Positions 1 through 8,523 are shown, numbered from the stretch's first letter. The stretch: 64,000 nucleotides of DNA from Flavobacterium sp. LPB0248 (GCF_013388355.1 NZ_CP058246.1:2604001-2668000); one strand, 5' to 3'. Numbers and translations: made by a program. The notes: generated by a model not told the origin, from the sequence alone.

Positions 1-240
1 GGAAAAACGTTCCAAAACAGTAATACTTCAAACTTGATTTTTAAAATTCCATTTTTAGTACATTATTTAAGCCAATTCATGACATTACTTCCTGGCGACG
101 TAATCAGTACAGGAACGCCTCCGGGAGTTGGATTAGGAATTAAACCAGATCCGATTTACATTAAAGCAGGTGACGTAATCGAATTAGGAATTGAAGGCTT
201 AGGCACAAGTAAACAAACTGCTGTAGCTTACCAAGGATAA
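1..240 (+). CDS. FAH-family hydrolase, C-terminal fragment (5' end outside window)
   Basis: The frame is open from base 1 with no start codon, so only the last 79 residues are present. The stretch LLPGDVISTGTPPGVG followed by KAGDVIELGIEGLG is the C-terminal signature of the fumarylacetoacetate hydrolase fold, whose members cleave, hydrate or decarboxylate small keto-acids using a divalent metal. The metal ligands lie upstream and are not visible. It ends 9 bases before a RhaM-type mutarotase, a pairing seen in non-phosphorylative fucose or rhamnose breakdown, so a 2,4-diketo-3-deoxy-sugar acid hydrolase is likely. The exact substrate cannot be decided from this fragment. Confidence 0.85.
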   Translation, partial: GKTFQNSNTSNLIFKIPFLVHYLSQFMTLLPGDVISTGTPPGVGLGIKPDPIYIKAGDVIELGIEGLGTSKQTAVAYQG

Positions 241-249
241 ATTTAGATT

Positions 250-585
250 ATGGCAACTCAAAAATTCTATCTGGCTTTAGACTTAAAAGATGACACCAAT
301 TTAATTGCAGAATATAAAGAACTGCACGAAAATGTCTGGCCAGAAATTAAAAAAAGCATTCAAGATTCTGGAATTGAAGTTCTAGACATTTACTGCACAG
401 GAAATAGACTTTTCATGATCATCGAAGGTGACGAAAATTTTTCTTTTGAGAAAAAAGATAAAGCCGATGCCGAAAATGAAAAAGTTCAGGAATGGGAAAC
501 TTTAATGTGGAAATTCCAGCAAGCTTTACCTTGGGCAAAGCCCGGACAAAAATGGATTTTAATGGATAAGATTTTTGGATTGTAA
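250..585 (+). CDS. L-rhamnose/L-fucose mutarotase family protein
   Basis: A 111-residue protein of RhaM size. Family proteins interconvert the alpha and beta anomers of 6-deoxy sugars in the cytoplasm. The N-terminal Y22-x3-H26 followed by W30-P31-E32 matches the family's active-site segment, and the W-rich C-terminal stretch with PWAKPGQKW is also typical. It starts 9 bases after the FAH-family gene, so the two are probably co-transcribed as the end of a deoxy-sugar catabolic operon. Whether fucose or rhamnose is the substrate cannot be told from this gene. It is unrelated to the pigment genes that follow. Confidence 0.88.
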   Translation: MATQKFYLALDLKDDTNLIAEYKELHENVWPEIKKSIQDSGIEVLDIYCTGNRLFMIIEGDENFSFEKKDKADAENEKVQEWETLMWKFQQALPWAKPGQKWILMDKIFGL

Positions 586-806
586 TTTATAATATTCCGT
601 TAGGAATATCTGGTTGGTAGAAAAAATATTGTCGTTTTGTATTATGTCCTGTAGGGACATCTGATTTACGGAAATAATATACACATCAATCAATCAAACG
701 TTCCTACGGAACGTATTATCGTAATTCAAATTTAATTTCTACCGATGAGACATTCCTAACGGAATGAATCTAAAAAATGAAATGTTTTTCAATAAAAAAG
801 CCCTGA
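586..806. repeat. Intergenic composite hairpin repeat
   Basis: The gap between two convergent genes holds no ORF but three nested dyads. The outer arms, 594-623 and 736-765, are inverted copies with about six mismatches. Inside lie ATGTCC-TGTAG-GGACAT (644-660) and CGTTCC-TAC-GGAACG (699-713). This looks like one of the dispersed palindromic intergenic elements common in Flavobacterium genomes (from memory). No transposase or direct repeats flank it. Function unknown. Confidence 0.7.
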
Positions 807-819
807 TTACTCAGGGCTT
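796..819 (-). terminator. Terminator overlapping the halogenase-like gene's stop codon
   Basis: On the minus strand AAAGCCCTGA, a short loop and TCAGGGCTTT form a 10-bp stem followed by more T residues. The loop contains the TAA stop (807-809) of the 807-2057 gene, so the final codons lie inside the hairpin. This is an intrinsic terminator built into the end of the coding sequence. Confidence 0.75.
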
Positions 820-2057
820 TGTTCTTTTTGCATATTTAGTAAATACGCCATATTAGCTATTACGTGATCATGTTTCTTGACAAACGAATTTTCTTCGTTC
901 CAAACATAACCTGCTAAAACGGCACATATTTTCTCTTTTACTTCAGGATTTTCTGGCTGATGAAAAAACAACGTCTGAAGATTTCCTGTGTACCATTCTT
1001 GTACATAAGTCGTGAAAACAGCAATTCCGCGTTTCATGTATTGCGTAAATTCCACTTCCCAATCTACAGGAATTCCTTGTGATTCTTTTAAATATAATTT
1101 TGCCGCTAACATTCCAGATTCGGTTGCAAAAGCTACACCTGAAGAGAAAACTGGGTCCAAAAATTCTGAGCTGTTTCCTGTTAAGGCAAAACCATCTCCG
1201 TACATTCTTTTTACCGCTCTTGAGTAATTTTCTAATTTAACTGGCTCAAATAAAAACTCTGTTCCAGCAAATCTTTTAATATAATAATCCGATTTCTGAA
1301 TGGCGTTTCTCAAAGCCTCTGCATTATCTTTATTTTCAGAAAGAGAATTGATAAAATCTGTCGGACCAACAACGCCTAAACTGGTGTTTCCGTTAGAAAA
1401 CGGAATTACCCAAAGCCAAACTTGAGTTTCCAGAATGTCAAATGAAATTTGAGTTCCCTCAACACCTTCTTCTCTATTAATATCTTTAACATGCGTAAAA
1501 ATCGAAGAATGCGGATCTAGTTTTGACGGAGTATCCAAATCTAAAAGTCTTGGCAAAACACGTCCATAACCACTAGAATCGATGATAAATTTAGCGTGAA
1601 TTTCTTTTAGGTTTCCGTCTTTGTCTTTTACGATAGTTTTTGAATTTTTTCCTTCAAAAGAAACTTCCAAAACTTCAGTTTCAAATTCCAGATCAATTCC
1701 TTTTCTAACAATTTCCTGAGCCATTGTATTGTCAAAATCAGCTCTAGGAACTTGCCAAGTCCAATCCCAGCCTTCGCCAAATTTTACGCTAAAATCAAAA
1801 TTGCAGATTTCTTCTCCTCTGATAAAACGAGCTCCTAATTTTTTCTCGAAGTTCATCGCATCTAGAGCGTCAAACAATTCTGCTTCAGCAAAATGATCCA
1901 TTACACGTGGAATAAGGCTTTCGCCTACTACAAGTCTCGGAAACTTCGTTTTTTCTACAACCTTAACCTTTACGTTGTTTTTATAAAGATAAGATGCCGA
2001 AACACATCCAGATGGTCCTGCACCAATCACTAAAACATCAACAAACTCCTTTGTCAT
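807..2057 (-). CDS. FAD-dependent halogenase-like oxidoreductase of the flexirubin cluster
   Basis: A 416-residue flavoprotein. The FAD dinucleotide motif GAGPSG is at residues 12-17, GES at 45-47, and W214-L-W-V-I-P219 is an exact WxWxIP motif, the signature of flavin-dependent halogenases. A Lys-rich FEKKLGARF segment (70-78) may provide the lysine that carries the chloramine in that family. These enzymes halogenate phenols or indoles using FADH2. Members of the family also act as reductases or monooxygenases, so chlorination is inferred. The gene is divergent from the tyrosine ammonia-lyase gene and is the only cluster gene on the minus strand. A plausible role is ring modification of the aryl polyene head; chlorinated flexirubins are known. 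Confidence 0.8.
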   Translation of the reverse strand: MTKEFVDVLVIGAGPSGCVSASYLYKNNVKVKVVEKTKFPRLVVGESLIPRVMDHFAEAELFDALDAMNFEKKLGARFIRGEEICNFDFSVKFGEGWDWTWQVPRADFDNTMAQEIVRKGIDLEFETEVLEVSFEGKNSKTIVKDKDGNLKEIHAKFIIDSSGYGRVLPRLLDLDTPSKLDPHSSIFTHVKDINREEGVEGTQISFDILETQVWLWVIPFSNGNTSLGVVGPTDFINSLSENKDNAEALRNAIQKSDYYIKRFAGTEFLFEPVKLENYSRAVKRMYGDGFALTGNSSEFLDPVFSSGVAFATESGMLAAKLYLKESQGIPVDWEVEFTQYMKRGIAVFTTYVQEWYTGNLQTLFFHQPENPEVKEKICAVLAGYVWNEENSFVKKHDHVIANMAYLLNMQKEQSPE

Positions 2058-2083
2058 ATTAGAATTATTATCATTAATTAACC

Positions 2084-2091
2084 TACATTTG
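2084..2091 (+). promoter_or_regulatory. Possible -7 box upstream of tyrosine ammonia-lyase
   Basis: TACATTTG matches the Bacteroidota -7 consensus TAnnTTTG, 67 bases before the start codon, in the divergent gap with the halogenase-like gene. No TTG lies at the expected -33 distance, so support is weak. Confidence 0.3.
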
Positions 2092-2158
2092 CCATCATCA
2101 AAATAACTACATTTATTTTGATAAATAAAATTAAATTAGCGCAACCAAAATCGATTTA

Positions 2159-3679
2159 ATGAATACAATAAATGAATATCTAAGTTTAGCAGAATTTGAA
2201 GCCATAATCTTTGGAAAAAGCAAAGTTGCCATAAGCGATGTGGTTTTAAATCGAGTAAACGAAAGTTTTAATTTCTTAAAAGAATTCTCAGGAAATAAAG
2301 TAATATATGGTGTAAATACAGGGTTTGGTCCAATGGCTCAATATAGAATTAAAGAGTCTGATCAAATTCAATTGCAATATAATTTAATTAGAAGTCACTC
2401 TTCTGGAACAGGAAAACCTTTAAATGCAGAGTGCGCAAAAGCAGCAATTTTAGCTCGATTAAATACACTTTCTTTAGGAAATTCAGGAGTTCATTCTTCT
2501 GTAATTCATTTAATGGCAGAATTAATCAATAGAGATATTACGCCTTTAATTTTTGAACACGGTGGTGTTGGTGCTAGTGGAGATTTAGTACAATTATCAC
2601 ATTTAGCTTTAGTCTTGATTGGCGAAGGCGAAGTTTTCTACAAAGGCGAAAGACGAGCAACTGCAGAAGTTTTCGAAATCGAAGGTTTAAAACCGATTCA
2701 GGTAGAAATTAGAGAAGGTTTGGCGTTAATCAATGGAACTTCTGTAATGACAGGAATTGGAGTTGTAAATGTTCATTATGCAAAAAAATTATTAGACTGG
2801 TCGTTAAAAGCTTCTTGTGCAATTAACGAATTAGTTCAAGCTTATGATGATCATTTCTCCGAAGAATTAAACCAAACCAAACGTCATAAAGGACAACAGG
2901 AAGTTGCGGAAAGAATGAGACAAAATCTTTCTGACAGTACTTTAATCCGTAAAAGAGAAGATCATTTATATTCTGGTGAAAACACCGAAGAAATCTTCAA
3001 AGAAAAAGTTCAGGAATATTATTCATTACGTTGTGTTCCTCAAATTTTAGGACCTGTTTTAGAGACTATAAATAATGTAGCTTCTATTCTAGAAGACGAA
3101 TTTAACTCGGCAAACGACAACCCAATTATAGACGTAAAAAACAAACACGTTTACCACGGCGGAAATTTCCACGGAGATTATATTTCGCTTGAAATGGATA
3201 AACTGAAAATCGTTATTACAAAATTAACGATGCTAGCAGAACGTCAATTGAATTATTTATTGAATTCAAAAATCAACGAGATTCTTCCGCCATTTGTAAA
3301 CTTAGGAACATTAGGTTTTAATTTCGGAATGCAGGGTGTTCAATTCGTTGCAACTTCAACAACTGCCGAAAACCAAATGTTGTCTAACCCAATGTATGTG
3401 CATAGTATTCCAAACAACAACGATAATCAAGATATTGTAAGTATGGGAACAAATGCGGCAGTGATTACATCAAAAGTTATTGAAAACTCATTTGAAGTTT
3501 TAGCGATCGAATTGATCACAATTGTTCAGGCAATTGATTATTTGAAACAAAAAGATCAGATTTCGTCTACGACTAAAAAATGGTACGACGATATCAGAAA
3601 TATAATTCCAGAATTTAAGGAAGATCAAGTAATGTATCCTTTTGTTCAAAAAGTAAAAGATTATTTGATCAACAGTTAG
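2159..3679 (+). CDS. tal: Tyrosine ammonia-lyase (HAL/PAL family)
   Basis: A 506-residue MIO-dependent aromatic amino acid lyase that would deaminate L-tyrosine to 4-coumarate, the starter of the flexirubin aryl polyene. Visible motifs are the catalytic tyrosine Y50 in YGVNTGFG, the MIO-forming triad A139-S140-G141 within GGVGASGDLVQLSHLAL, and NNDNQD near residue 425. The selectivity loop has S79-H80, as in histidine lyases. From memory it is nearly identical to the characterised F. johnsoniae tyrosine ammonia-lyase, and no hut genes are nearby, which argues against a histidine-degrading role. It is the first + strand gene of the pigment cluster. Automatic annotation will often call it hutH. 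Confidence 0.92.
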   Translation: MNTINEYLSLAEFEAIIFGKSKVAISDVVLNRVNESFNFLKEFSGNKVIYGVNTGFGPMAQYRIKESDQIQLQYNLIRSHSSGTGKPLNAECAKAAILARLNTLSLGNSGVHSSVIHLMAELINRDITPLIFEHGGVGASGDLVQLSHLALVLIGEGEVFYKGERRATAEVFEIEGLKPIQVEIREGLALINGTSVMTGIGVVNVHYAKKLLDWSLKASCAINELVQAYDDHFSEELNQTKRHKGQQEVAERMRQNLSDSTLIRKREDHLYSGENTEEIFKEKVQEYYSLRCVPQILGPVLETINNVASILEDEFNSANDNPIIDVKNKHVYHGGNFHGDYISLEMDKLKIVITKLTMLAERQLNYLLNSKINEILPPFVNLGTLGFNFGMQGVQFVATSTTAENQMLSNPMYVHSIPNNNDNQDIVSMGTNAAVITSKVIENSFEVLAIELITIVQAIDYLKQKDQISSTTKKWYDDIRNIIPEFKEDQVMYPFVQKVKDYLINS

Positions 3680-3750
3680 AGATTGAAATACCACATATGC
3701 CCCCAAAGAGTTTTAGTTTTTTAATCATTAAACATTGAATTTTTAAAATC

Positions 3751-4977
3751 ATGAAAAAGACACTTATTTTTTTGCTGCTGGCAAGTATTCAATTTGTTAA
3801 TAGTCAAGAACTGGCATTAGTTAAGAAGAGCTCCAAAATTGGATACCTTTCTAAAGACGGATCTTTTAAAATCGAACCTCAATACAAATCTGCCAGAAGT
3901 TTCTCTGAAGGATTGGCTGCTGTAGAAAATGGCGGAAAATGGGGATTTATTGATGCCAAAGGAACTTGGGTAATTCCAGCCGATTTCAAAGATGCAAAAG
4001 ACTTTAATAACGGAATTGCAGTTGTACAAAAAGACAAAGACTGGGTTTACATTAATACAAAAGGAGAAATCCAAAAAGGGCCAACTACTGACAAAGTATT
4101 TGATTTTAATGATGGAGTTGCTTTCTTCAGACAAAACAATAAAGTGGGATTAATCAACAACAAAATGACTGTTGTTTTAGAACCAAAATACGATCAGATC
4201 AAACCTTTTGAAAATGGTTACGCGAGAGTGGAACTGAACAAAAACTGGGGAATTATTGATACTAACGGAAAAGAATTGGTTGAACCAGTTTATGCCGAAG
4301 TTGGAAATTATTTTAAAGGAACAACTTGGGCAAGAAAAGACAAAACTTTCGGATTGGTAAGTGGCGGAAAATTTATTCCTGTTGACGGAGCTGAAAAAAT
4401 CTGGGATTTTGAAACTCAAGATTTAACTTTTGCCAAAAAGAACGGAAAAATCGGATACATCGATTTAAAAGGAAATTGGGCAATTCTTCCTATTTATGAT
4501 AAGGGAAAAGCGTTCTCAAAAAATTTAGCTCCAGTTCTAGTTGGAAAAAAATGGGGATTCATTAATCCAGAGGGGAAATTTGTGATTGAACCAACTTACA
4601 ACGATGCGGAAGTTTTTAGCACAAACGGTTTAGCTCCAGTAAAAGAAAGCAATTGGGGATTCATAAATGAATCTGGAAAACTGGTAATTCCAACTCAATA
4701 TGGAATCACTACGAATGCCATCATTGCAATGTTTTTACAACAAGACAAAGGATTTATTGGCGGTGTTGCCCGAGTAAAAAACGAAGGAAAATGGGGATTT
4801 CTAAAACCAGACGGAACAGTTTTGGCCAACCAATGGTTTGAAAATGCTGAACTGTTTTCTAAAAGTGCAGAAAAACCTCAGCCAGCTGCAGCTCCTGCCG
4901 AAAAACCAAAAGAGGAAACCAAAGCGCCAACTGCAAAAAAACCAGCTGCAAAACCAGCACCGAAAAAAAAGAAATAA
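3751..4977 (+). CDS. Secreted WG-repeat protein
   Basis: A 408-residue protein with an N-terminal signal peptide (hydrophobic residues 4-17, ending near NSQE) and about eight to nine repeats of roughly 40-45 residues ending in WGFI or WGIID, the WG (KWG) repeat. The last 50 residues are a low-complexity Pro/Ala/Lys/Glu tail ending in four lysines. WG repeats are predicted beta-rich scaffolds without known catalysis. It lies between the ammonia-lyase and ketoreductase genes, 71 bases after the former, so co-transcription is plausible. A link to pigment formation is positional only. It could be a passenger surface or periplasmic protein. Confidence 0.8.
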   Translation: MKKTLIFLLLASIQFVNSQELALVKKSSKIGYLSKDGSFKIEPQYKSARSFSEGLAAVENGGKWGFIDAKGTWVIPADFKDAKDFNNGIAVVQKDKDWVYINTKGEIQKGPTTDKVFDFNDGVAFFRQNNKVGLINNKMTVVLEPKYDQIKPFENGYARVELNKNWGIIDTNGKELVEPVYAEVGNYFKGTTWARKDKTFGLVSGGKFIPVDGAEKIWDFETQDLTFAKKNGKIGYIDLKGNWAILPIYDKGKAFSKNLAPVLVGKKWGFINPEGKFVIEPTYNDAEVFSTNGLAPVKESNWGFINESGKLVIPTQYGITTNAIIAMFLQQDKGFIGGVARVKNEGKWGFLKPDGTVLANQWFENAELFSKSAEKPQPAAAPAEKPKEETKAPTAKKPAAKPAPKKKK

Positions 4978-5006
4978 TATTTATTCCCAAATAAATTAGA
5001 CATTTG

Positions 5007-5046
5007 CATAAATGAAATCGCATACAATAAAGCGGTTTCATTTATG
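5007..5046. repeat. Intercistronic hairpin before the ketoreductase gene
   Basis: Arms 5007-5021 and 5032-5046 are 15-base inverted copies with a single G/T wobble and a 10-base loop. No T-run follows, so it is not a classical terminator. It separates the WG-repeat gene from the ketoreductase gene. Confidence 0.5.
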
Positions 5047-5072
5047 GCGAATAAAAAATAAACCCTACATCA

Positions 5073-5804
5073 ATGAAGTGTGTATTAGTAACAGGCGGTT
5101 CGAGAGGAATTGGAAGTGCGATTTGTAAAAAACTGGCCGTAGAATCCGATTATCATATTCTGATTAATTATCATTCGAATAAAACAGCTGCCGAAGAAAC
5201 ATTACAAGAAGTACAAAAATTAGGCGCAACAGGAGAAATTTTAGGTTTTGATGTTTCTAATTTTGAAAACGTACAAAATGTTTTAACTGCTTGGCAGGAA
5301 GCAAATCCTGAAAAATTGGTTGAGGCAATTGTAAACAATGCCGGAATCACAAAAGATGGCCTTTTTATGTGGATGACACCAGAAGACTGGAACGGCGTTA
5401 TGAATACTAGCGTAAACGGTTTCTTTAATGTGACGCAGTTTTTCATTCAAAAAATGTTACGCAATAAATACGGCCGAATCGTAAATATGGTTTCGGTTTC
5501 TGGAGTAAAAGGAACTGCAGGGCAAACCAATTATTCAGCTGCAAAAGGTGCAATTGTAGCGGCAACTAAAGCTTTGGCTCAAGAAGTTGCAAAACGAAAC
5601 ATTACTGTAAATGCGGTTGCTCCAGGTTTCATTAGAACCGATATGACAAGTCAGCTCGACGAAAAAGAATTACTAAAACTTATTCCGGTTAACCGTTTTG
5701 GAGAAGCCGAAGAAGTAGCAGATTTGGTAAGCTTTTTGATTTCTAAAAAAGCAAGCTATATTACAGGAGAAATTATCAATATTAACGGCGGAATATATTC
5801 TTAA
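5073..5804 (+). CDS. FabG-like 3-oxoacyl-ACP reductase (polyene ketoreductase)
   Basis: A 243-residue short-chain dehydrogenase. The NADPH-binding TGGSRGIG is at residues 7-14, NNAG at 88-91, and the catalytic set is N111, S141, Y154 and K158 (NYSAAK). The C-terminal GFIRTDM and TGEIININGG segments are FabG-like. It should reduce the beta-keto group after each ketosynthase step of polyene elongation. It is the only ketoreductase in the cluster, so it probably serves every extension cycle, as ApeQ does in aryl polyene clusters. It lies 86 bases before a ketosynthase gene. Confidence 0.88.
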   Translation: MKCVLVTGGSRGIGSAICKKLAVESDYHILINYHSNKTAAEETLQEVQKLGATGEILGFDVSNFENVQNVLTAWQEANPEKLVEAIVNNAGITKDGLFMWMTPEDWNGVMNTSVNGFFNVTQFFIQKMLRNKYGRIVNMVSVSGVKGTAGQTNYSAAKGAIVAATKALAQEVAKRNITVNAVAPGFIRTDMTSQLDEKELLKLIPVNRFGEAEEVADLVSFLISKKASYITGEIININGGIYS

Positions 5805-5875
5805 AGAATACTATGTTTGCGAGATTATTTTAAGGATTTTTAAACATAGAAAATTACACTTTAAGGATAAAAAAT

Positions 5876-5883
5876 TACTTTTG
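5876..5883 (+). promoter_or_regulatory. Possible -7 box immediately before a ketosynthase ATG
   Basis: TACTTTTG fits TAnnTTTG and ends 7 bases before the ATG at 5891. If used, transcription would begin at or next to the start codon, giving a leaderless message. No clear -33 TTG is seen. Confidence 0.35.
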
Positions 5884-5890
5884 AAAGACG

Positions 5891-7126
5891 ATGAATAGAC
5901 GAGTTGTAATTACTGGAATGGGAATTTATTCTTGTATCGGAACTTCTTTAGACGAAGTAAAAAATTCGTTATACGAAGGAAAATCTGGTATTCAGTTTGA
6001 TTCTGAACGTAAAGAATTTGGTTTCCAGTCGGCCTTAACAGGGATGGTTCCGAAAGCCGATCTTAAAAATTTATTGACGCGAAGACAACGTATGAGCATC
6101 GGTGAAGAAACCGAGTATGCTTATATGGCAACTATAGAAGCATTAAAAAATGCTAACATTGATGATGCCTTTTTTGACAAACACGAAGTAGGCATTATGT
6201 ACGGAAACGACTCTGTTTCTAAAGCAATCATTGATGCAACAGATATTGTACGCGAGAAAAAAGACACTGCACTTATTGGTTCTGGTGCTATTTTTAAGTC
6301 GATGAATTCTACGGTGACGATGAATCTTTCTACAATTTTTAAACTTCGCGGCATCAATCTTACCGTTAGTGCGGCTTGTGCCAGCGGATCTCACTCTATT
6401 GGTTTGGCTTATTTTTTAATTAAAAGTGGTTTCCAAGATATTGTAATTACTGGCGGCGCTCAGGAAATTAATAAATATGCCATGAGCAGTTTTGACGGAT
6501 TAGGTGTTTTTTCTAACAGAGAAGGCGATCCGACAAAAGCGTCAAGACCTTTTGATATTGGTCGCGACGGATTAATTCCGAGTGGTGGTGGCGCAACTTT
6601 AATTTTAGAAAGTTACGAATCTGCTATTGCACGCGGAGCCAATATTATCGCTGAAATTGGCGGTTACGGATTTTCATCAAACGGCGGGCATATCTCAACA
6701 CCAAACGTAGAAGGACCTGCAACAGCTATGAAACGTGCACTTGACGATGCAAAATTAGAAGCATCAGATATTGAATATATAAATGCTCATGCAACCTCAA
6801 CACCTGTTGGAGATGCTAATGAAGCCAAAGCTATTTTTGAAGTTTTTGGAGAAAAAAATCCTCCAGTAAGTTCTACAAAATCAATGACTGGCCACGAATG
6901 CTGGATGGCAGGAGCCAGCGAAATCATTTATTCTATCTTAATGATGCAGCACGATTTTATCGCGCCAAACATCAATTTGGAAACCCCAGATGAAGATGCG
7001 TCAAAATTAAATTTAGTTAAAACTACGTTAAACAAAAAATTTGACATATTTTTGTCCAATTCTTTCGGTTTCGGAGGAACCAACTCTGCGTTGGTGGTTA
7101 AAAAGTTTAAATTGAACAATGAATAA
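5891..7126 (+). CDS. Beta-ketoacyl-ACP synthase (FabF-type)
   Basis: A 411-residue condensing enzyme with an intact Cys-His-His triad: C163 in AACASG, H300 in NAHATSTPVGD and H335 in MTGHE, plus K330 and the C-terminal NSFGFGGTNSALV loop. It performs decarboxylative condensation of malonyl-ACP with a growing acyl chain. Its 3' end overlaps the following ACP gene by 8 bases, so the two are translationally coupled, and this ACP is its likely partner. With a single KR gene upstream and an LpxL-like gene downstream it forms the first fatty-acid-like block of the cluster. It may build the dialkylresorcinol fatty chain or the polyene; the sequence does not say which. Confidence 0.9.
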   Translation: MNRRVVITGMGIYSCIGTSLDEVKNSLYEGKSGIQFDSERKEFGFQSALTGMVPKADLKNLLTRRQRMSIGEETEYAYMATIEALKNANIDDAFFDKHEVGIMYGNDSVSKAIIDATDIVREKKDTALIGSGAIFKSMNSTVTMNLSTIFKLRGINLTVSAACASGSHSIGLAYFLIKSGFQDIVITGGAQEINKYAMSSFDGLGVFSNREGDPTKASRPFDIGRDGLIPSGGGATLILESYESAIARGANIIAEIGGYGFSSNGGHISTPNVEGPATAMKRALDDAKLEASDIEYINAHATSTPVGDANEAKAIFEVFGEKNPPVSSTKSMTGHECWMAGASEIIYSILMMQHDFIAPNINLETPDEDASKLNLVKTTLNKKFDIFLSNSFGFGGTNSALVVKKFKLNNE

Positions 7127-7373
7127 AGAAGAGATTATAGCAAAAATTAATGGTTTTTTAGTTGATGAATTTGAAGTTGATAGTGATGACATTGAACCAA
7201 ATGCTAATTTAAAAGATACACTTGGGTTAGACAGTCTGGATTATGTTGATTTAGTCGTTTCAATAGAGGCAAACTTTGGTGTAAAACTAGTGGAAGCAGA
7301 TTTTGTTGGAATTTCTGATTTTCAAAGTTTTTATGACTTAATCGAAACTAAAATCAAAGCCAAATCAGCTTAA
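7119..7373 (+). CDS. Acyl carrier protein 1
   Basis: An 84-residue acidic carrier protein. The phosphopantetheine attachment serine is S39 in LGLDSLDYVDLVV. It starts inside the preceding ketosynthase gene (ATG 8 bases before that gene's end) and its stop codon abuts the next gene's ATG, giving a tightly coupled KS-ACP-acyltransferase trio. It holds the growing acyl chain as a thioester for the type II synthase. A second, distinct ACP is encoded at 17815. Confidence 0.93.
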   Translation: MNKEEIIAKINGFLVDEFEVDSDDIEPNANLKDTLGLDSLDYVDLVVSIEANFGVKLVEADFVGISDFQSFYDLIETKIKAKSA

Positions 7374-8255
7374 ATGAGTCAATGGGATGGTAAATCCAAA
7401 GGAACTGTATTAGGTTATAAAATATTCGTTTTTTTAATTCAAAAAGCGGGTGTCAAAGCTGCTTATGTCTTACTTTATTTTGTTGCTTCTTATTATTTTT
7501 TATTTTTAAGAAAAAGCAACAAAGCCATTTTCTATTATTTTAAAGAAAGACTTCAATACTCCTATTTCAAATCCAAAAAAATGGTTTTCAAAAGTTACTA
7601 TACTTTTGGACAGACTATTATTGACAAAGTTTCTATTTCGGCAGGAATGCGAAACAAATTTACTTACGAATTTGACGGAATAGAAACCCTCAAAAAATTA
7701 CTTGCCGAGAAAAAAGGCGGTGTTTTAATCAGCGCTCATGTTGGAAACTTCGAAATTGCCGAACATTTTTTGGGAGATATTGATCTTAATTTCCAAATCA
7801 ATCTTGTTACAACAGATTTAGAACATTCTGCCATTAAGAATTATCTAGAAAGCGTTTCTCAAAAACCAACTGTAAAATTCATCATCATCAAAGAAGATCT
7901 CTCTCATATATTTGAGATCAATGCGGCTTTGGCCAATAACGAATTAATCTGCTTTACAGGCGATCGTTATTTTGAAGGAACCAAATCGCTTTCTGAAAAC
8001 CTTTTGGGCAAAGAAGCCAATTTTCCTGCAGGTCCGTTTTTAATTGCTTCAAGATTAAAAGTTCCTGTAGTTTTTGTTTATGTAATGAAAGAGCCAAATC
8101 TTCATTATCATTTGTACGCAAGAGAAGCCGAAGTTAAACATCGAGACGAAAAAGCGCTTTTGAAAGAATATGTAAAAAGTGTAGAAAGCATCTTGAATCG
8201 TTATCCATTACAATGGTTCAATTATTTTGATTTTTGGAACCATATAAAATCTTAG
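7374..8255 (+). CDS. LpxL/HtrB-like lysophospholipid acyltransferase family protein
   Basis: A 293-residue membrane-associated acyltransferase. One or two hydrophobic helices occupy residues 15-46. The HX4E catalytic motif is H122-V-G-N-F-E127, as in lipid A late acyltransferases, and these enzymes take acyl chains directly from ACP. It starts on the base after the ACP stop codon. Aryl polyene clusters typically carry such an enzyme (ApeD-like), thought to move the acyl chain onto a membrane acceptor. In a flexirubin cluster it is one of three candidates for joining the polyene acid to the resorcinol or to a lipid anchor. Substrate unproven. Confidence 0.85.
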   Translation: MSQWDGKSKGTVLGYKIFVFLIQKAGVKAAYVLLYFVASYYFLFLRKSNKAIFYYFKERLQYSYFKSKKMVFKSYYTFGQTIIDKVSISAGMRNKFTYEFDGIETLKKLLAEKKGGVLISAHVGNFEIAEHFLGDIDLNFQINLVTTDLEHSAIKNYLESVSQKPTVKFIIIKEDLSHIFEINAALANNELICFTGDRYFEGTKSLSENLLGKEANFPAGPFLIASRLKVPVVFVYVMKEPNLHYHLYAREAEVKHRDEKALLKEYVKSVESILNRYPLQWFNYFDFWNHIKS

Positions 8256-8272
8256 TTTTTTTACTGCAATTT

Positions 8273-8483
8273 TTTTTTCGCCACAAATTCACGAATTTTC
8301 GCTAATTATTTAGAACGAAATTTTAGCTGTGAATTTCACCAATTTCCATTAATCTATTTTTTGTAAAATCATAACTTTTGCACGAATGATAATTCGTGAA
8401 ATAAACGCCATTCATAATTTAAACAAAATCATTGATAACAGCTGTATTTTGAATAATTCGTGAATTCGTGGCTAATAAAAAAA
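8273..8483. repeat. Intergenic inverted repeat with CACGAATT arms
   Basis: The 302-base gap between 8255 and 8558 has no ORF. Arm 8273-8308 reads CGCCACAAATTCACGAATTTT after a T-run, and arm 8454-8483 is its approximate inverted copy. A smaller GCACGAAT/ATTCGTG dyad lies between. The same CACGAATT motif recurs near 15412, 21285 and 26010. Confidence 0.65.
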
Positions 8484-8523
8484 CCTTGGTCAAAATAAGA
8501 AAATTCGTTTAAATAAATTTACT

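Noticed and set aside
586..806. Insertion sequence or attachment site
   Set aside because: Only hairpin repeats; no transposase, no direct flanking repeats seen.
1012..1227. + strand frame inside the halogenase-like gene
   Set aside because: Antisense shadow of a well-supported gene; no motif.
2159..3679. Histidine-utilisation hutH
   Set aside because: No hut genes nearby; context and remembered sequence match tyrosine ammonia-lyase.
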